From Pelatocladus maniniholoensis HA4357-MV3 (GTDB taxonomy: Bacteria; Cyanobacteriota; Cyanobacteriia; Cyanobacteriales; Nostocaceae): 52,369 nucleotides of DNA. This document shows, piece by piece, positions 27,266 through 35,752 of the stretch. The position numbers and the translations under genes are program-made. Each line of letters opens with the position of its first letter. The stretch's first letter is position 1. The DNA lies in contig JAHHHW010000106.1 of the NCBI GenBank assembly GCA_019359115.1, forward strand, positions 1 to 52,369, read 5' to 3'. The notes under the pieces are model-generated. The model worked only from the letters and a program-made list of their open reading frames with translations. It searched no databases and was not told the DNA's origin.

Positions 27266-27441
27266 GCTTAGTCAAGCAGAATTCGGTTTAATACCAGTTA
27301 AGCCGAATAATTATAATGTCATGTATAGGCGGCAAAAATCTTTTTACACAAGCAACTAAACTCCGAGTCAATTTTTGAGTACAAAAGCAAATCAGTCAGT
27401 TAAAAACAGATTAATCCGAAAGTGGAAAAGAGCTTGTAATC

Positions 27442-28503
27442 ATGACAGTTCAATCAGAGAGAATAGATTATCAAGTTGTTCATGCGATCACTGGACGGAT
27501 TCGCATTAAGATTCCTAGTCTGCGAATAGATCCCGACTATGCCGATAAGTTACAGCGATTGGTGAAGTCTCTGGGTGCGGTAACACATGTGCATATTAAT
27601 TATGCTAGTGCTTCAATTGTAATCGAGTATAATACTATAGGTATTGAGAACAAAGCAATACACAAAGAACTAGCAAACTGCATTCAGCAAGCTGGTGGCA
27701 TAGGAGCAGATGTGTCAGTTCCTCCTGAATCTTCTGAGCAACATGTACCAGAAACAATCAACAAACATGATACAAGCACTGAAGTGGTTTGTGCGGCGGA
27801 GCAACCTGAAAATAATGTTTCCAAGGTCATAAAGAAATCCATAGGAATCCAGATACCTGATGAATATTTATCTAGCGATCAATTCCCCATTAACGTCGAT
27901 CTGGCTCGGAAAGTGTTTGAGGTTGGTATTCCCGCCGCCTACGTACTAGAACCTCTTAATGCTGAACTTGACAAGTTTGAAGCTGAAAATGAGAAAAACA
28001 CACAGTTGCAGCGTATCAGACTTAAACTTGAAGCCTTTCTCAAGCCAGGAGGTTTTCTGGTCAATGGCATAGCTCGCGGTCAATTCAGAGAATCTTTTGT
28101 TTTAAATCCTATAAGTCGCAAAAAACATTACACTCCCTGGGTTTCGATTACTGCTGTCGGGTTAGCAGAACTTGATGCCACCGTTGTTGATGAAACAATC
28201 TGTGTTAACCTAACCAAATTGAATATCTCTGGTGAAGAGGATCAGTGGTACAAAAAATTAGTCAAATATGCATTTGAGTTCCTTTTCAAAACCAAACTCG
28301 TAGCCAAAATTAACGATGCTTTATCTCAAATTAATGGTGTAAAGATCCAGCAACTTTTCTTTCAGGTAAAAGGAGATGAAAAGTTACGCAAACGCGCTCA
28401 GGAGCTAGGTTTGTCTCCTTCTAGGCTAGATGAGTTGTTGGAGCTAGTCGAGGTAAACGCCAGAGTTTCTCCCGACTATTTATGGCTATATGTTCAGCTT
28501 TGA
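27442..28503 (+). CDS. HMA_2-domain protein with an unassigned C-terminal domain
   Basis: This protein has 353 residues. The first 90 (VVHAITGRIRIKIPSL..., THVHINYASASIVIEY) fit the HMA_2 fold, a ferredoxin-like relative of heavy-metal-associated domains that lacks the metal-binding CxxC. A polar linker spans about 95-140. The remainder (about 145-353) contains FLKPGGFLVNGIARGQFRES and a charged helical C-terminus, which I cannot assign. Similar HMA_2 parts occur next to or fused with cation ATPases, so a membrane stress or metal role is possible but unproven. The ATG has a weak ribosome site (gaaagtggaaaagagc). Confidence 0.65.
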   Translation: MTVQSERIDYQVVHAITGRIRIKIPSLRIDPDYADKLQRLVKSLGAVTHVHINYASASIVIEYNTIGIENKAIHKELANCIQQAGGIGADVSVPPESSEQHVPETINKHDTSTEVVCAAEQPENNVSKVIKKSIGIQIPDEYLSSDQFPINVDLARKVFEVGIPAAYVLEPLNAELDKFEAENEKNTQLQRIRLKLEAFLKPGGFLVNGIARGQFRESFVLNPISRKKHYTPWVSITAVGLAELDATVVDETICVNLTKLNISGEEDQWYKKLVKYAFEFLFKTKLVAKINDALSQINGVKIQQLFFQVKGDEKLRKRAQELGLSPSRLDELLELVEVNARVSPDYLWLYVQL

Positions 28504-28747
28504 GTTGAGCAGGAAGTGCTAAAAGTGGCGCGAATTGGTACTTTTGCAGGAGTCGCCAATAAGTAAATCAAGGGGCTAAGGGCAATTGCGACTAAGGCAG
28601 CGTGAGATTGAACACTCGACTCTTTTAGAACCGACATTCCGCAGATATTAAAGCAGATTGAATAAGTAAACCCAATATTTTCTTTTTCTTTATGAGGTTA
28701 CGCCCGTAGGTCCCACACCTTTTTTGTATTCATCACTTAAAATGTAA

Positions 28748-28781
28748 AAACCCGGTTTTCCATAAGCTAGAAACCGGGTTT
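28748..28781 (+). terminator. Hairpin just before the ABC exporter operon
   Basis: An 11-bp perfect stem aaacccggttt/aaaccgggttt with a 12-base loop is followed by tctttat. It lies about 245 bases after the HMA_2-like gene and only 25 bases before the ABC ATPase start. It may end the upstream transcript or act in the leader of the exporter operon. Confidence 0.65.
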
Positions 28782-28806
28782 CTTTATGCATAATTTGCCT
28801 AAACCA

Positions 28807-29814
28807 ATGATTGAAGTCGATCATCTAAGTAAAACATACGGTTCGACCCAAGCAATTAGCGATGTAACTTTTAATGTCGAACCAGGAGAAATTCTGGGGT
28901 TTTTGGGACCGAATGGTGCTGGTAAAACTACGACAATGCGAATTTTAGCTGGCTATTTACCCGCAACAAGCGGTACAGCTAGAATAGCTGGCTTTGATGT
29001 TCATGAACAATCTTTGCTAGTGCGCCAAAGAATCGGTTATTTACCAGAAACACCACCGCTATATCCAGAAATGACGGTGGAAGGATTTTTGTATTTTGTG
29101 GCGCGGATCAAAGGAGTGTCAGCAGGCGATTGCACAACTAAAATTACAGCCGCGATCGAACGTTGCAACTTGCAAGACAAACGTCACGTCATTATTCGCA
29201 AACTCTCTAAAGGATATAGACAACGTGTTGGTATTGCTCAAGCGATCGTTCATGATCCACCAGCTATAATTCTGGATGAACCAACCGTCGGACTCGATCC
29301 TCGACAAATAATTGAGGTGCGAAATTTAATTAAAAGCCTGGCTGGAACCCATACTATTATTCTTTCTACCCATATTTTGCCAGAAGTTAGTATGACCTGT
29401 AGTCGTGTTGCCATCATCAAAAGCGGAAAAGTTGTAGCAACAAACACTCCAGAACAACTCATGACCCAGTTGACAAGTGGAGCTGGCTATGAATTAGAAA
29501 TTGGTGGTGAAGCAAATTTAGCTAAACAAGTATTGCAAAATTTGCCCAGTGTGAGTCAGATAGAATCAATTCCTTTAGCAACAATGCATGGTTTGTCTCC
29601 CAAAGACAATCGTGCTTATCTGCGAGTTATATCCCACTCAGGTACAGAACCAGGTAAAGATATCGCCGCAGCTTTACTGCGTACAGGATTTGATTTATAT
29701 GAAATGCGGCGTGTCAGTGCCACACTCGAAGATGTATTCTTACAACTAACTACAGAAGAAAAGACTCTCGAACCAGAGACAAACTCAGCAGCCAATGAGG
29801 AGGAAGCAGCTTAA
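28807..29814 (+). CDS. ABC transporter ATP-binding protein, GldA-type
   Basis: The ATPase has Walker A GPNGAGKTT, the signature LSKGYRQRVGIAQA, Walker B AIILDEPTVGLDP and the switch His in STHILPE. A C-terminal extension of about 100 residues is typical of ABC-2 export ATPases such as GldA, NosF or drug exporters. I take the ATG at 28807 (MIEVDHLSKTYG, 335 residues). The frame can be extended to an ATG at 28786, inside the end of the terminator-like hairpin region, which seems less likely. The stop overlaps the ATG of the permease (TAATG), so the two are translationally coupled. Confidence 0.92.
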   Translation: MIEVDHLSKTYGSTQAISDVTFNVEPGEILGFLGPNGAGKTTTMRILAGYLPATSGTARIAGFDVHEQSLLVRQRIGYLPETPPLYPEMTVEGFLYFVARIKGVSAGDCTTKITAAIERCNLQDKRHVIIRKLSKGYRQRVGIAQAIVHDPPAIILDEPTVGLDPRQIIEVRNLIKSLAGTHTIILSTHILPEVSMTCSRVAIIKSGKVVATNTPEQLMTQLTSGAGYELEIGGEANLAKQVLQNLPSVSQIESIPLATMHGLSPKDNRAYLRVISHSGTEPGKDIAAALLRTGFDLYEMRRVSATLEDVFLQLTTEEKTLEPETNSAANEEEAA

Positions 29815-30626
29815 TGGGTGTTGTACTGAGTAATATTATTGCCATTTATCGCCGAGAATTACAGAGTTATTTTGTCTCGCCATTAGCTTATGCGATCGCT
29901 GGCGTTTTTTGGTTTTTAGCTGGGTTGTTTTTTATCTTAATTTTGATGGGGCCAGATGGTATTTTGGCAGCAGTCACGGCCTTAGATTTACAAGGACAAC
30001 AGTATGGAGTACCAGTACCACCGATAGATGTACCTTATGAATTTGTGCGAGCATTTTTAGATCGCATGGGATGGCTGTTACTGTTTATACTGCCGCTTTT
30101 TTCGATGGGACTTTATGCAGAAGAACGCAAGCGCGGGACATTAGAACTTTTAGCAACATCTCCATTAACAAACTGGGCTGTAGCTATGGGTAAATTATTA
30201 GGCGTAGTTACATTTTTTATTACCCTAATATTGCCGATGTTGGCGTTGGAAGCGATCGCTTTAAGTGCATCAACTCCACCCATACCTCCGACAATTCCTC
30301 TGTTGGGACATGTAGCATTAATTTTGCTCGCAGCAGCAATTTTATCCTTGGGTATGTTTATTTCTTCTTTAACAGACAGCACGATTTTAGCTGCTGTCCT
30401 CACTTTTGCTGTGATTTTATTACTGCTGTTTGTAGATTTAATTGCTAAAACTATCAATGGCCCCATTGGCGAAGCTTTGGGTTATTTGTCATTACTCAAA
30501 CACTACAATAATCTGATTCAAGGGATTTTTGATAGTAGCAGCATCATCTTGTTTGGTAGTTACATTATCTTAGGTATATTTCTGACTGCACAATCAATTG
30601 ATGCACTCCGCTTTCAACGACAGTAA
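29814..30626 (+). CDS. ABC-2 type permease, GldF-like
   Basis: The 270-residue permease has six hydrophobic segments. It starts IIAIYRRELQSYFVSPLAYAI (in two parts), which is typical for GldF/ABC-2 membrane proteins with an inserted SPLA motif. EERKRGTLELLATSPLTNWAVAMGK (landmark around residues 101-125) is the conserved cytoplasmic loop contacting the ATPase. It partners the ATPase whose stop it overlaps by one base, and probably the GldG-like protein downstream. The transported substrate is unknown. Confidence 0.9.
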   Translation: MGVVLSNIIAIYRRELQSYFVSPLAYAIAGVFWFLAGLFFILILMGPDGILAAVTALDLQGQQYGVPVPPIDVPYEFVRAFLDRMGWLLLFILPLFSMGLYAEERKRGTLELLATSPLTNWAVAMGKLLGVVTFFITLILPMLALEAIALSASTPPIPPTIPLLGHVALILLAAAILSLGMFISSLTDSTILAAVLTFAVILLLLFVDLIAKTINGPIGEALGYLSLLKHYNNLIQGIFDSSSIILFGSYIILGIFLTAQSIDALRFQRQ

Positions 30627-31021
30627 TTATTAGTCATTTGTCATTTGTTATTGGTTATTGGTCAAACAATTTTGGATTTTAGATTTTGGATTAACCCCAC
30701 GGATAAATCTGCTTTTTTTACCCTACTTGGAATTATTGGTTATTAGTTATTAATTAATAGTTACTACTTTTTACAAATGACAAATGACCAAACAAGGCAA
30801 AAGTCAAAAGGCAAAAGGCAAAAGAAAGAAAAGAGAAAATGGTCACAAGCCCCTAAATTTGTTTATGGAACAAAATAAAAACATTTATTTTGAGATGCAT
30901 AGCACGAGAAATAATATGTCCGTGGTTATTTCCCCTCAATTTATTTATGGGGATTATCTTTTTACTTTTTACTTTTTACTTTTTACTTTTTAAAAATGAC
31001 AAGGGACAAAGGACTAATAGA
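30627..31021. other. 395-bp spacer with short repeats inside the exporter operon
   Basis: The spacer consists of degenerate repeats: 'gtcatttgtcatttgttattggttattggtca', 'ggttattagttattaa', and 'cttttgactttt' or 'tttttacttttt' runs just before the GldG-like start. Open frames through it give low-complexity peptides (LLFTFYFLLF) and are not convincing. The start of the GldG-like gene is therefore placed after it. Confidence 0.6.
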
Positions 31022-32677
31022 ATGAAAACTATCTCTACAAAAAAACTTTGGAAATATTTGATTTGGCCAGGTTTATTTTTAGTTGCTGCTGGCTTAACAA
31101 TCGGTGTAATTTCAGAACGTTGGGGAACAGTCCCCCTAGCATTTATTATTTCTGGGGTAATAGTAATTGGTTTATGGTTAATATGGCAAAGCCAAGAGAA
31201 TAACTGGTGGGGACGCCGTTCGACTCAAGCTGGTACTAATGCTTTAGTTGCAAGTTTGGCAGTGTTAGCAATTTTAGGGTTAATTAATTTCTTTGCTAGT
31301 CGCTATGAATTTCGGGCAGATTTAACAGAAACTAAGTTGTTTACTCTTGCCCCTGAATCAAAAGAACTGGTACAAAATTTAAAACAACCAGTCAAAGTTT
31401 GGGTATTTGATGTCACTCAAAATCCTCAAGATCGAGAATTATTGGAAAGTTATCAAAAGCAAAACTCTCAGTTTAAATTTGAATACGCTGATCCGCAGGC
31501 CAAACCAGGGTTGACTGAGAAATTTGGCGTGAAGGATTTTGGAGAAGTTTATCTAGAATCTGGTGAAAAAAAGCAATTAGTGCAAGTTGTGAATGTTAGC
31601 GATCGCCTTTCGGAAATTAAATTAACTAATAGTCTCCAACAAATTAGCAGTACCAGCACAACTAAAGTTTACTTCCTTCAAGGTCACGGCGAACACCAAC
31701 TTTCAGCAGGTGAAGGTGCTATTTTCCAAGCTTCCCAAGCATTAAGCAACAAAAATTATACTACTGCCCCACTTAATTTGATTTCTCAATCTACTGTTCC
31801 TAGTGATGCTAATGTTTTGGTGGTGGCTGGCCCAAAGCGAGAATTATTTGATACTGAAGTCAAAGCTTTGCAAAACTATCTCAATCAAGGTGGTAATTTA
31901 GTCCTGATGATTGATCAAGGTACAGACCCCAAAATTGATAGTTTGCTGACACAATGGGGTGTGAAGTTAGATAATCGTTTGGCAATTGATGTCTCTGGGA
32001 ATGTTAGCCTTGGGCCTGCTGTTCCCATTGTTACAGAATATGGTCAGCATCCGATTACTAAAGATTTTGGTAACGGTATTTCTTTTTATCGTTTAGCACG
32101 ACCAGTTAATACTACTCCAGTACCGGATGTTGAAGCCACAAAATTACTCATCACCAAGCCTTATCCTAACACTTGGGCAGAAAGCGATCTCAACAACGAA
32201 AACTTAGAATTCAATGAAGGAAAAGATCTCAAAGGGCCTCTCACGTTAGGTGTAGCTTTAACGCGGAAACTACCAGCTTCAACTAAAGCTACTCCTAGCC
32301 CTACACCAACAATATCACCAGAAGCAGAAACTAAACCCTCTCCCACTCCCAGTACTTCTGTTTCTCCTTCTGTTTCTCCTAGTCCTACTCCTAGCAATTC
32401 AACCGTTACTGAATCACGCATGGTAGTTATAGGAGATTCAGACTTTGCTACAGATAATTCATTTACACAACAGCTAAATGGTGACGTATTTCTCAACTCA
32501 GTCAATTGGGCTAGTCAGCAGGATCGTCAACCCCTTTCGATTCGCCCCAAAGAAGCAAAAAACCGCCGCATTAATTTAACAGGCTTACAAGCAAATATTT
32601 TAGCTGTATCTTCTCTGTTAATTTTACCTTTGATTGGGTTTGCAGTAGCAGTTCTTTTGTGGTGGTTGCGTAGATAA
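31022..32677 (+). CDS. GldG-like ABC transporter auxiliary membrane protein
   Basis: This 551-residue protein starts at an ATG at 31022 (MKTISTKKLWKYLIWPG). Two or three N-terminal hydrophobic segments (about 10-95) are followed by a large periplasmic domain of the GldG/ABC_transp_aux type. That domain begins FFASRYEFRADLTETKLFTLAPESKELVQNL, whose conserved core is DLTETKLFTLAPES. KVYFLQGHGEHQLS and NLVLMIDQGTDPK are further landmarks. A Pro/Ser/Thr-rich stretch (about 420-460, many SPTP repeats) is an unusual low-complexity insertion. A C-terminal helix closes the protein. It works with the upstream ATPase and permease. In Bacteroidetes GldAFG is tied to gliding; here the role is unknown. 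Confidence 0.88.
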   Translation: MKTISTKKLWKYLIWPGLFLVAAGLTIGVISERWGTVPLAFIISGVIVIGLWLIWQSQENNWWGRRSTQAGTNALVASLAVLAILGLINFFASRYEFRADLTETKLFTLAPESKELVQNLKQPVKVWVFDVTQNPQDRELLESYQKQNSQFKFEYADPQAKPGLTEKFGVKDFGEVYLESGEKKQLVQVVNVSDRLSEIKLTNSLQQISSTSTTKVYFLQGHGEHQLSAGEGAIFQASQALSNKNYTTAPLNLISQSTVPSDANVLVVAGPKRELFDTEVKALQNYLNQGGNLVLMIDQGTDPKIDSLLTQWGVKLDNRLAIDVSGNVSLGPAVPIVTEYGQHPITKDFGNGISFYRLARPVNTTPVPDVEATKLLITKPYPNTWAESDLNNENLEFNEGKDLKGPLTLGVALTRKLPASTKATPSPTPTISPEAETKPSPTPSTSVSPSVSPSPTPSNSTVTESRMVVIGDSDFATDNSFTQQLNGDVFLNSVNWASQQDRQPLSIRPKEAKNRRINLTGLQANILAVSSLLILPLIGFAVAVLLWWLRR

Positions 32678-32865
32678 ATAGTTACCAATACGCTTGGTGT
32701 TAAGGTTTTGGAACAAGGGTGTAGGGGTGTAGGAAGATTTTTTGGGGTAGGGATAAAATTTTTCGGAGTCTTTTAAAAAACTCTTATTTCCTCTTACACC
32801 CTCACACCCTTACTCCCTTACTCCCTTACACCTCTTTTTCTTAACAAATGACCAATGACTAAAAA

Positions 32866-33498
32866 ATGAAATTACAGCGAACAACTTTAATTTTGGTTAT
32901 GTTAATGCTGGGTTTGGGTGGTTTTGTTTATTTTCATGAATTTTATTGGAAAACTCAGCAAGAGGAAATCAAAAACAAAAACCAGCAAATTTTCTCTTTT
33001 CAGGCGGATGATGTACAGTCTTTAGCAGTCAAGACAAAAAGTGCCACTATTATTTTGGAACGCAACAATAATTCTGATCGTCCAAAATGGCGGATGACAT
33101 CTCCCCAACAAGTACCAGCCAATGATGCTATCGTTTCTTATTTAACAGATTTATTAGTCAAAGGTGAAAGCGAACGCACGATTTCAAGTTCTGTTAACCA
33201 ATTAGGAGAATTCGGTTTAACTGCACCCCAAGCAACTATTGATATTAAACTCAAAAATCAGCAAAATCATCAGTTGCTTTTAGGTAAATCTGACTTTAAT
33301 AATCGTTTTTTATATGCTCAAACTGATCTAAATCCGAAACCAGACGGTAATGTAGATGTGCTACTGGTATCTAAAGATTTTGGGAATGCAGTTAATCGAG
33401 AATTATCAGAATGGCAAGAAACGCCAAATCAGAGTGAGAGTACACCTTTACCCAGTTTGAATTTACCCATTTCGCCAAAGAAGGAAAAAACTAAATGA
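32866..33498 (+). CDS. DUF4340-domain membrane-anchored protein, exporter partner
   Basis: The 210-residue protein has one N-terminal helix (about 5-25) and an extracytoplasmic domain with VQSLAVKTKSATIILERN and WRMTSPQQVPANDAIVSYLTDLL as landmarks (residues 46-105). It then has FGLTAPQATIDIKLKN, typical of DUF4340. This family usually follows gldG-type genes, as here, and is presumed to belong to the same export complex. The C-terminus is a charged tail ending in lysines. The 188-base gap before it holds repeats of 'acaccctt' and 'ggggtgtagg' type and a copy of the 19-bp word found after mysE. Confidence 0.82.
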   Translation: MKLQRTTLILVMLMLGLGGFVYFHEFYWKTQQEEIKNKNQQIFSFQADDVQSLAVKTKSATIILERNNNSDRPKWRMTSPQQVPANDAIVSYLTDLLVKGESERTISSSVNQLGEFGLTAPQATIDIKLKNQQNHQLLLGKSDFNNRFLYAQTDLNPKPDGNVDVLLVSKDFGNAVNRELSEWQETPNQSESTPLPSLNLPISPKKEKTK

Positions 33499-33686
33499 TC
33501 AAGGGAATACCAAAAAAGAAACTATAGTTGGGAATAGGGAACAAAGAACAGGGTTAAACTTGATAATCTCCTTTTCTAGCTGCATTAAATCTGTCGCATC
33601 CGAGGAGCATCTTTACCTGTGCATAGCCAGTAGATTGGTGCTAGCAAACCAAAAGGTTTCCAGTACTTTGGTCGGGCGATCGCTGT

Positions 33687-33870
33687 TTAAGCCTCAACAT
33701 ATTCGCACAGAGTTGTCGGTTCAGGTATTGGTAAACCGTCTTCGCGTAAGCTTTCCAAATGAAAAGTTATAGCTTCTCTCATCTGTTCCTCTACTTCTTC
33801 AAGAGTTAAACCTGTTGCTACACACCCAGGTAAATCTGGAACATAGGCAGAATAATCTCTTTAACTTTCA
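33687..33870 (-). pseudogene. HicB-family antitoxin remnant
   Basis: Read on the minus strand, residues YSAYVPDLPGCVATGLT, EEVEEQMREAITFHLES and LREDGLPIPEPTTL match the HicB antitoxin core. The frame has no N-terminus: it runs back into a stop at 33861-33863. An ATG at 33868-33870 opens in another frame (MKVKEIIL...). It looks like a gene that lost a few codons and its frame near the start. No hicA toxin can be seen on either side. The ATG overlaps the stop of the DUF4139 gene (TAATG). It is probably a fossil of a toxin-antitoxin unit. Confidence 0.75.
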
Positions 33871-35499
33871 TTATACATCCAGCCCCACCACCGTTAACTG
33901 GGGCGGATGCTCAACCATAAACTGATAATATATCTCCTGTTTTCTCTGAGCAGAAATCATCAAATCCCATTCCAACATCCCCATTTCACCTAATTGAATT
34001 TGGGGATTAGTGCGATTCAGACGGACTTTTATTTGTTCATTACGGCTGACTGGTAATTGTTCAGTTAATTTTAAATTCGCTGGTTGATTGAGCAAATTGG
34101 TAATTATTAACCGATATGCATAACTAATTCTGCGGTTACTACCAATTAATTTTTTCTCAACTTGCCGTTCAACTAACTCACGCTCAATTTTCAAACCTTC
34201 GTCAATACCTAAATTAACTTTAAACTCTTGTCCTGGCGCAATATTTTCTAGCTGAGTGCTACCCACAAAAATATTGTCACGATAAATATTTGCTTTACCT
34301 GCTAACAAAGTCGCACCTTCCGAGTTATTTTTTACCTTTGCTTGCAGATAAGCGAAACTCACCAAGCGCGGCATTGCGATGTAATTAAAACTACATGGAA
34401 AATCATCATTAAAGATTGTCGTTTTATGGGGTGTGCCATCACTAGGTATATTTCCGCTACTACTCAGTTTAAAAGTAACTACACTACCTTCCCTAGATAC
34501 TTCTGCTACCACAGTTTCAGCTGCTATGTCTGCTTGTACTTCTGCGCTTCCTGGTGCTGGAGTTGGCATTGCTGTATCGGCTTCCCCAGCACCTATCTGA
34601 CTCCTAGCACGCATTGGTGCTGCTGTCATTACGTAACTTTGTGGCATAAGACGAGGTGCGTCAATATACCAAGGTTTTAGTTTAGGTGGGAGTGTACCTA
34701 GTCCTGGTTTAGCGGTAGAAAGGGTAAGATCTACACCCAGCCAATCTTCACCCGTGCTTTGTGTTACTTCTGCAAGATAACCGAGATTGACAACATTGCT
34801 GTTACTGCTTACCCGTAGATCATACAAAGGAGTCCAACTCGCACGACTCACTAGGTAAGATACTTCGAGTTCAAATTCGCCTGCACCCGCAGGTTCTATA
34901 CCTACACTCAAGCTTAAACTTTCTTTGGGATGGGGTGTTTGAATAGTTTGCAACTGCTGGCGGAGTGCTTGTAATTGCTTGTCTAATTCTTTCTGACGAG
35001 TTTTGCATTCGGTTGTGGCGATCGCATACTCACCATACTGACTTCCTATAAAGTTCAGAAAATCTAATGTCTCGCTCAGATTGAGATTTTTCCGCGCCAG
35101 ACTAATGGAAAATTGTTCTTCTGTTTTCTCGCGCAAACCTTGAAGAAAGCTAGATTGTAACGCCAAAGCATCAATTTGTGCTTGTAGATGTTGCCATTCT
35201 GCTTCTAATTGTTGAATTTGCTGAGTCAAGTGAGCAACTTTTGCTGCTACAGGTTCAGTAGAAAACATGCGATCGCATTTCACTTCCAGTAAGCGTACTG
35301 CTACCTTTCCCTTACCACTAACCCTAACAGACTCTGTTTCAACAATCTCCGGCAGTGGAGTAATTACCAATTCTTTTTCTTGTCCTGTTAAGGAGACTAT
35401 ACCTTTTCTTGTTACCAAAGCTTTGTCAGAGTACACCGTCACTGCCACAATCTGACTTGCTACGATTTTCCGCACAGATGGTATTTCTGGGTTCTCCAC
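33871..35499 (-). CDS. MuiA-family (mucoidy inhibitor A; DUF4140/DUF4139) protein
   Basis: This 542-residue protein has an N-terminal DUF4140 part with VTVYSDKALVTRKG (about 19-32). A coiled-coil segment rich in Gln, Leu and Glu (about 88-190) is followed by a C-terminal DUF4139 beta-rich domain with SYLVSRASWTPLYDLRVSS, AEVTQSTGEDW and DLTLSTAKPG. A Pro/Ala/Met-rich linker is near 285-320. No signal peptide is clear. The family is named from a mucoidy-related gene, but its molecular role is unknown. It stands alone on the minus strand, followed by the HicB remnant. Confidence 0.85.
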   Translation of the reverse strand: MENPEIPSVRKIVASQIVAVTVYSDKALVTRKGIVSLTGQEKELVITPLPEIVETESVRVSGKGKVAVRLLEVKCDRMFSTEPVAAKVAHLTQQIQQLEAEWQHLQAQIDALALQSSFLQGLREKTEEQFSISLARKNLNLSETLDFLNFIGSQYGEYAIATTECKTRQKELDKQLQALRQQLQTIQTPHPKESLSLSVGIEPAGAGEFELEVSYLVSRASWTPLYDLRVSSNSNVVNLGYLAEVTQSTGEDWLGVDLTLSTAKPGLGTLPPKLKPWYIDAPRLMPQSYVMTAAPMRARSQIGAGEADTAMPTPAPGSAEVQADIAAETVVAEVSREGSVVTFKLSSSGNIPSDGTPHKTTIFNDDFPCSFNYIAMPRLVSFAYLQAKVKNNSEGATLLAGKANIYRDNIFVGSTQLENIAPGQEFKVNLGIDEGLKIERELVERQVEKKLIGSNRRISYAYRLIITNLLNQPANLKLTEQLPVSRNEQIKVRLNRTNPQIQLGEMGMLEWDLMISAQRKQEIYYQFMVEHPPQLTVVGLDV

Positions 35500-35578
35500 T
35501 GCCAGTTTCCCCCTATGTTTTAATATAGACGCGCTGGTTCATTTTGCAGTTTTACAGGTCTAGCCGTCAACTTTGCTG

Positions 35579-35685
35579 GGTTTGTAGTGTAGACGCGTTA
35601 GCGGCTTCCCGTACGCCGTAAGGCGTTCCTGTAGGGTAGGGTACGCTTAAGCGTTCATAAAGGACTAAAGTCCTCACTACAAACC
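35579..35685. repeat. 107-bp repeat bounded by 11-bp perfect inverted repeats
   Basis: The ends are ggtttgtagtg and cactacaaacc. Inside are 'tagacgcgttagcgg', 'gtacgccgtaaggcgttcc' and a small hairpin aggactaaagtcct. Elements of this type recur in Nostocales intergenic DNA. It is non-coding, and lies between hemL and the DUF4139 gene. Confidence 0.65.
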
Positions 35686-35752
35686 TCTCAAAGTTGGTGT
35701 GGCGGACTACTAGTATTTACTTCAAATCTTTGTTACTTCAGTCAGAGAAAAG

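Noticed and set aside
30784-31021. Plus-strand frames and an upstream extension of the GldG-like gene
   Set aside because: They translate low-complexity repeats. The ATG at 31022 begins the conserved protein.
33560-33772. 70-codon plus-strand frame
   Set aside because: It is partly antisense to the HicB remnant and shows no family features.
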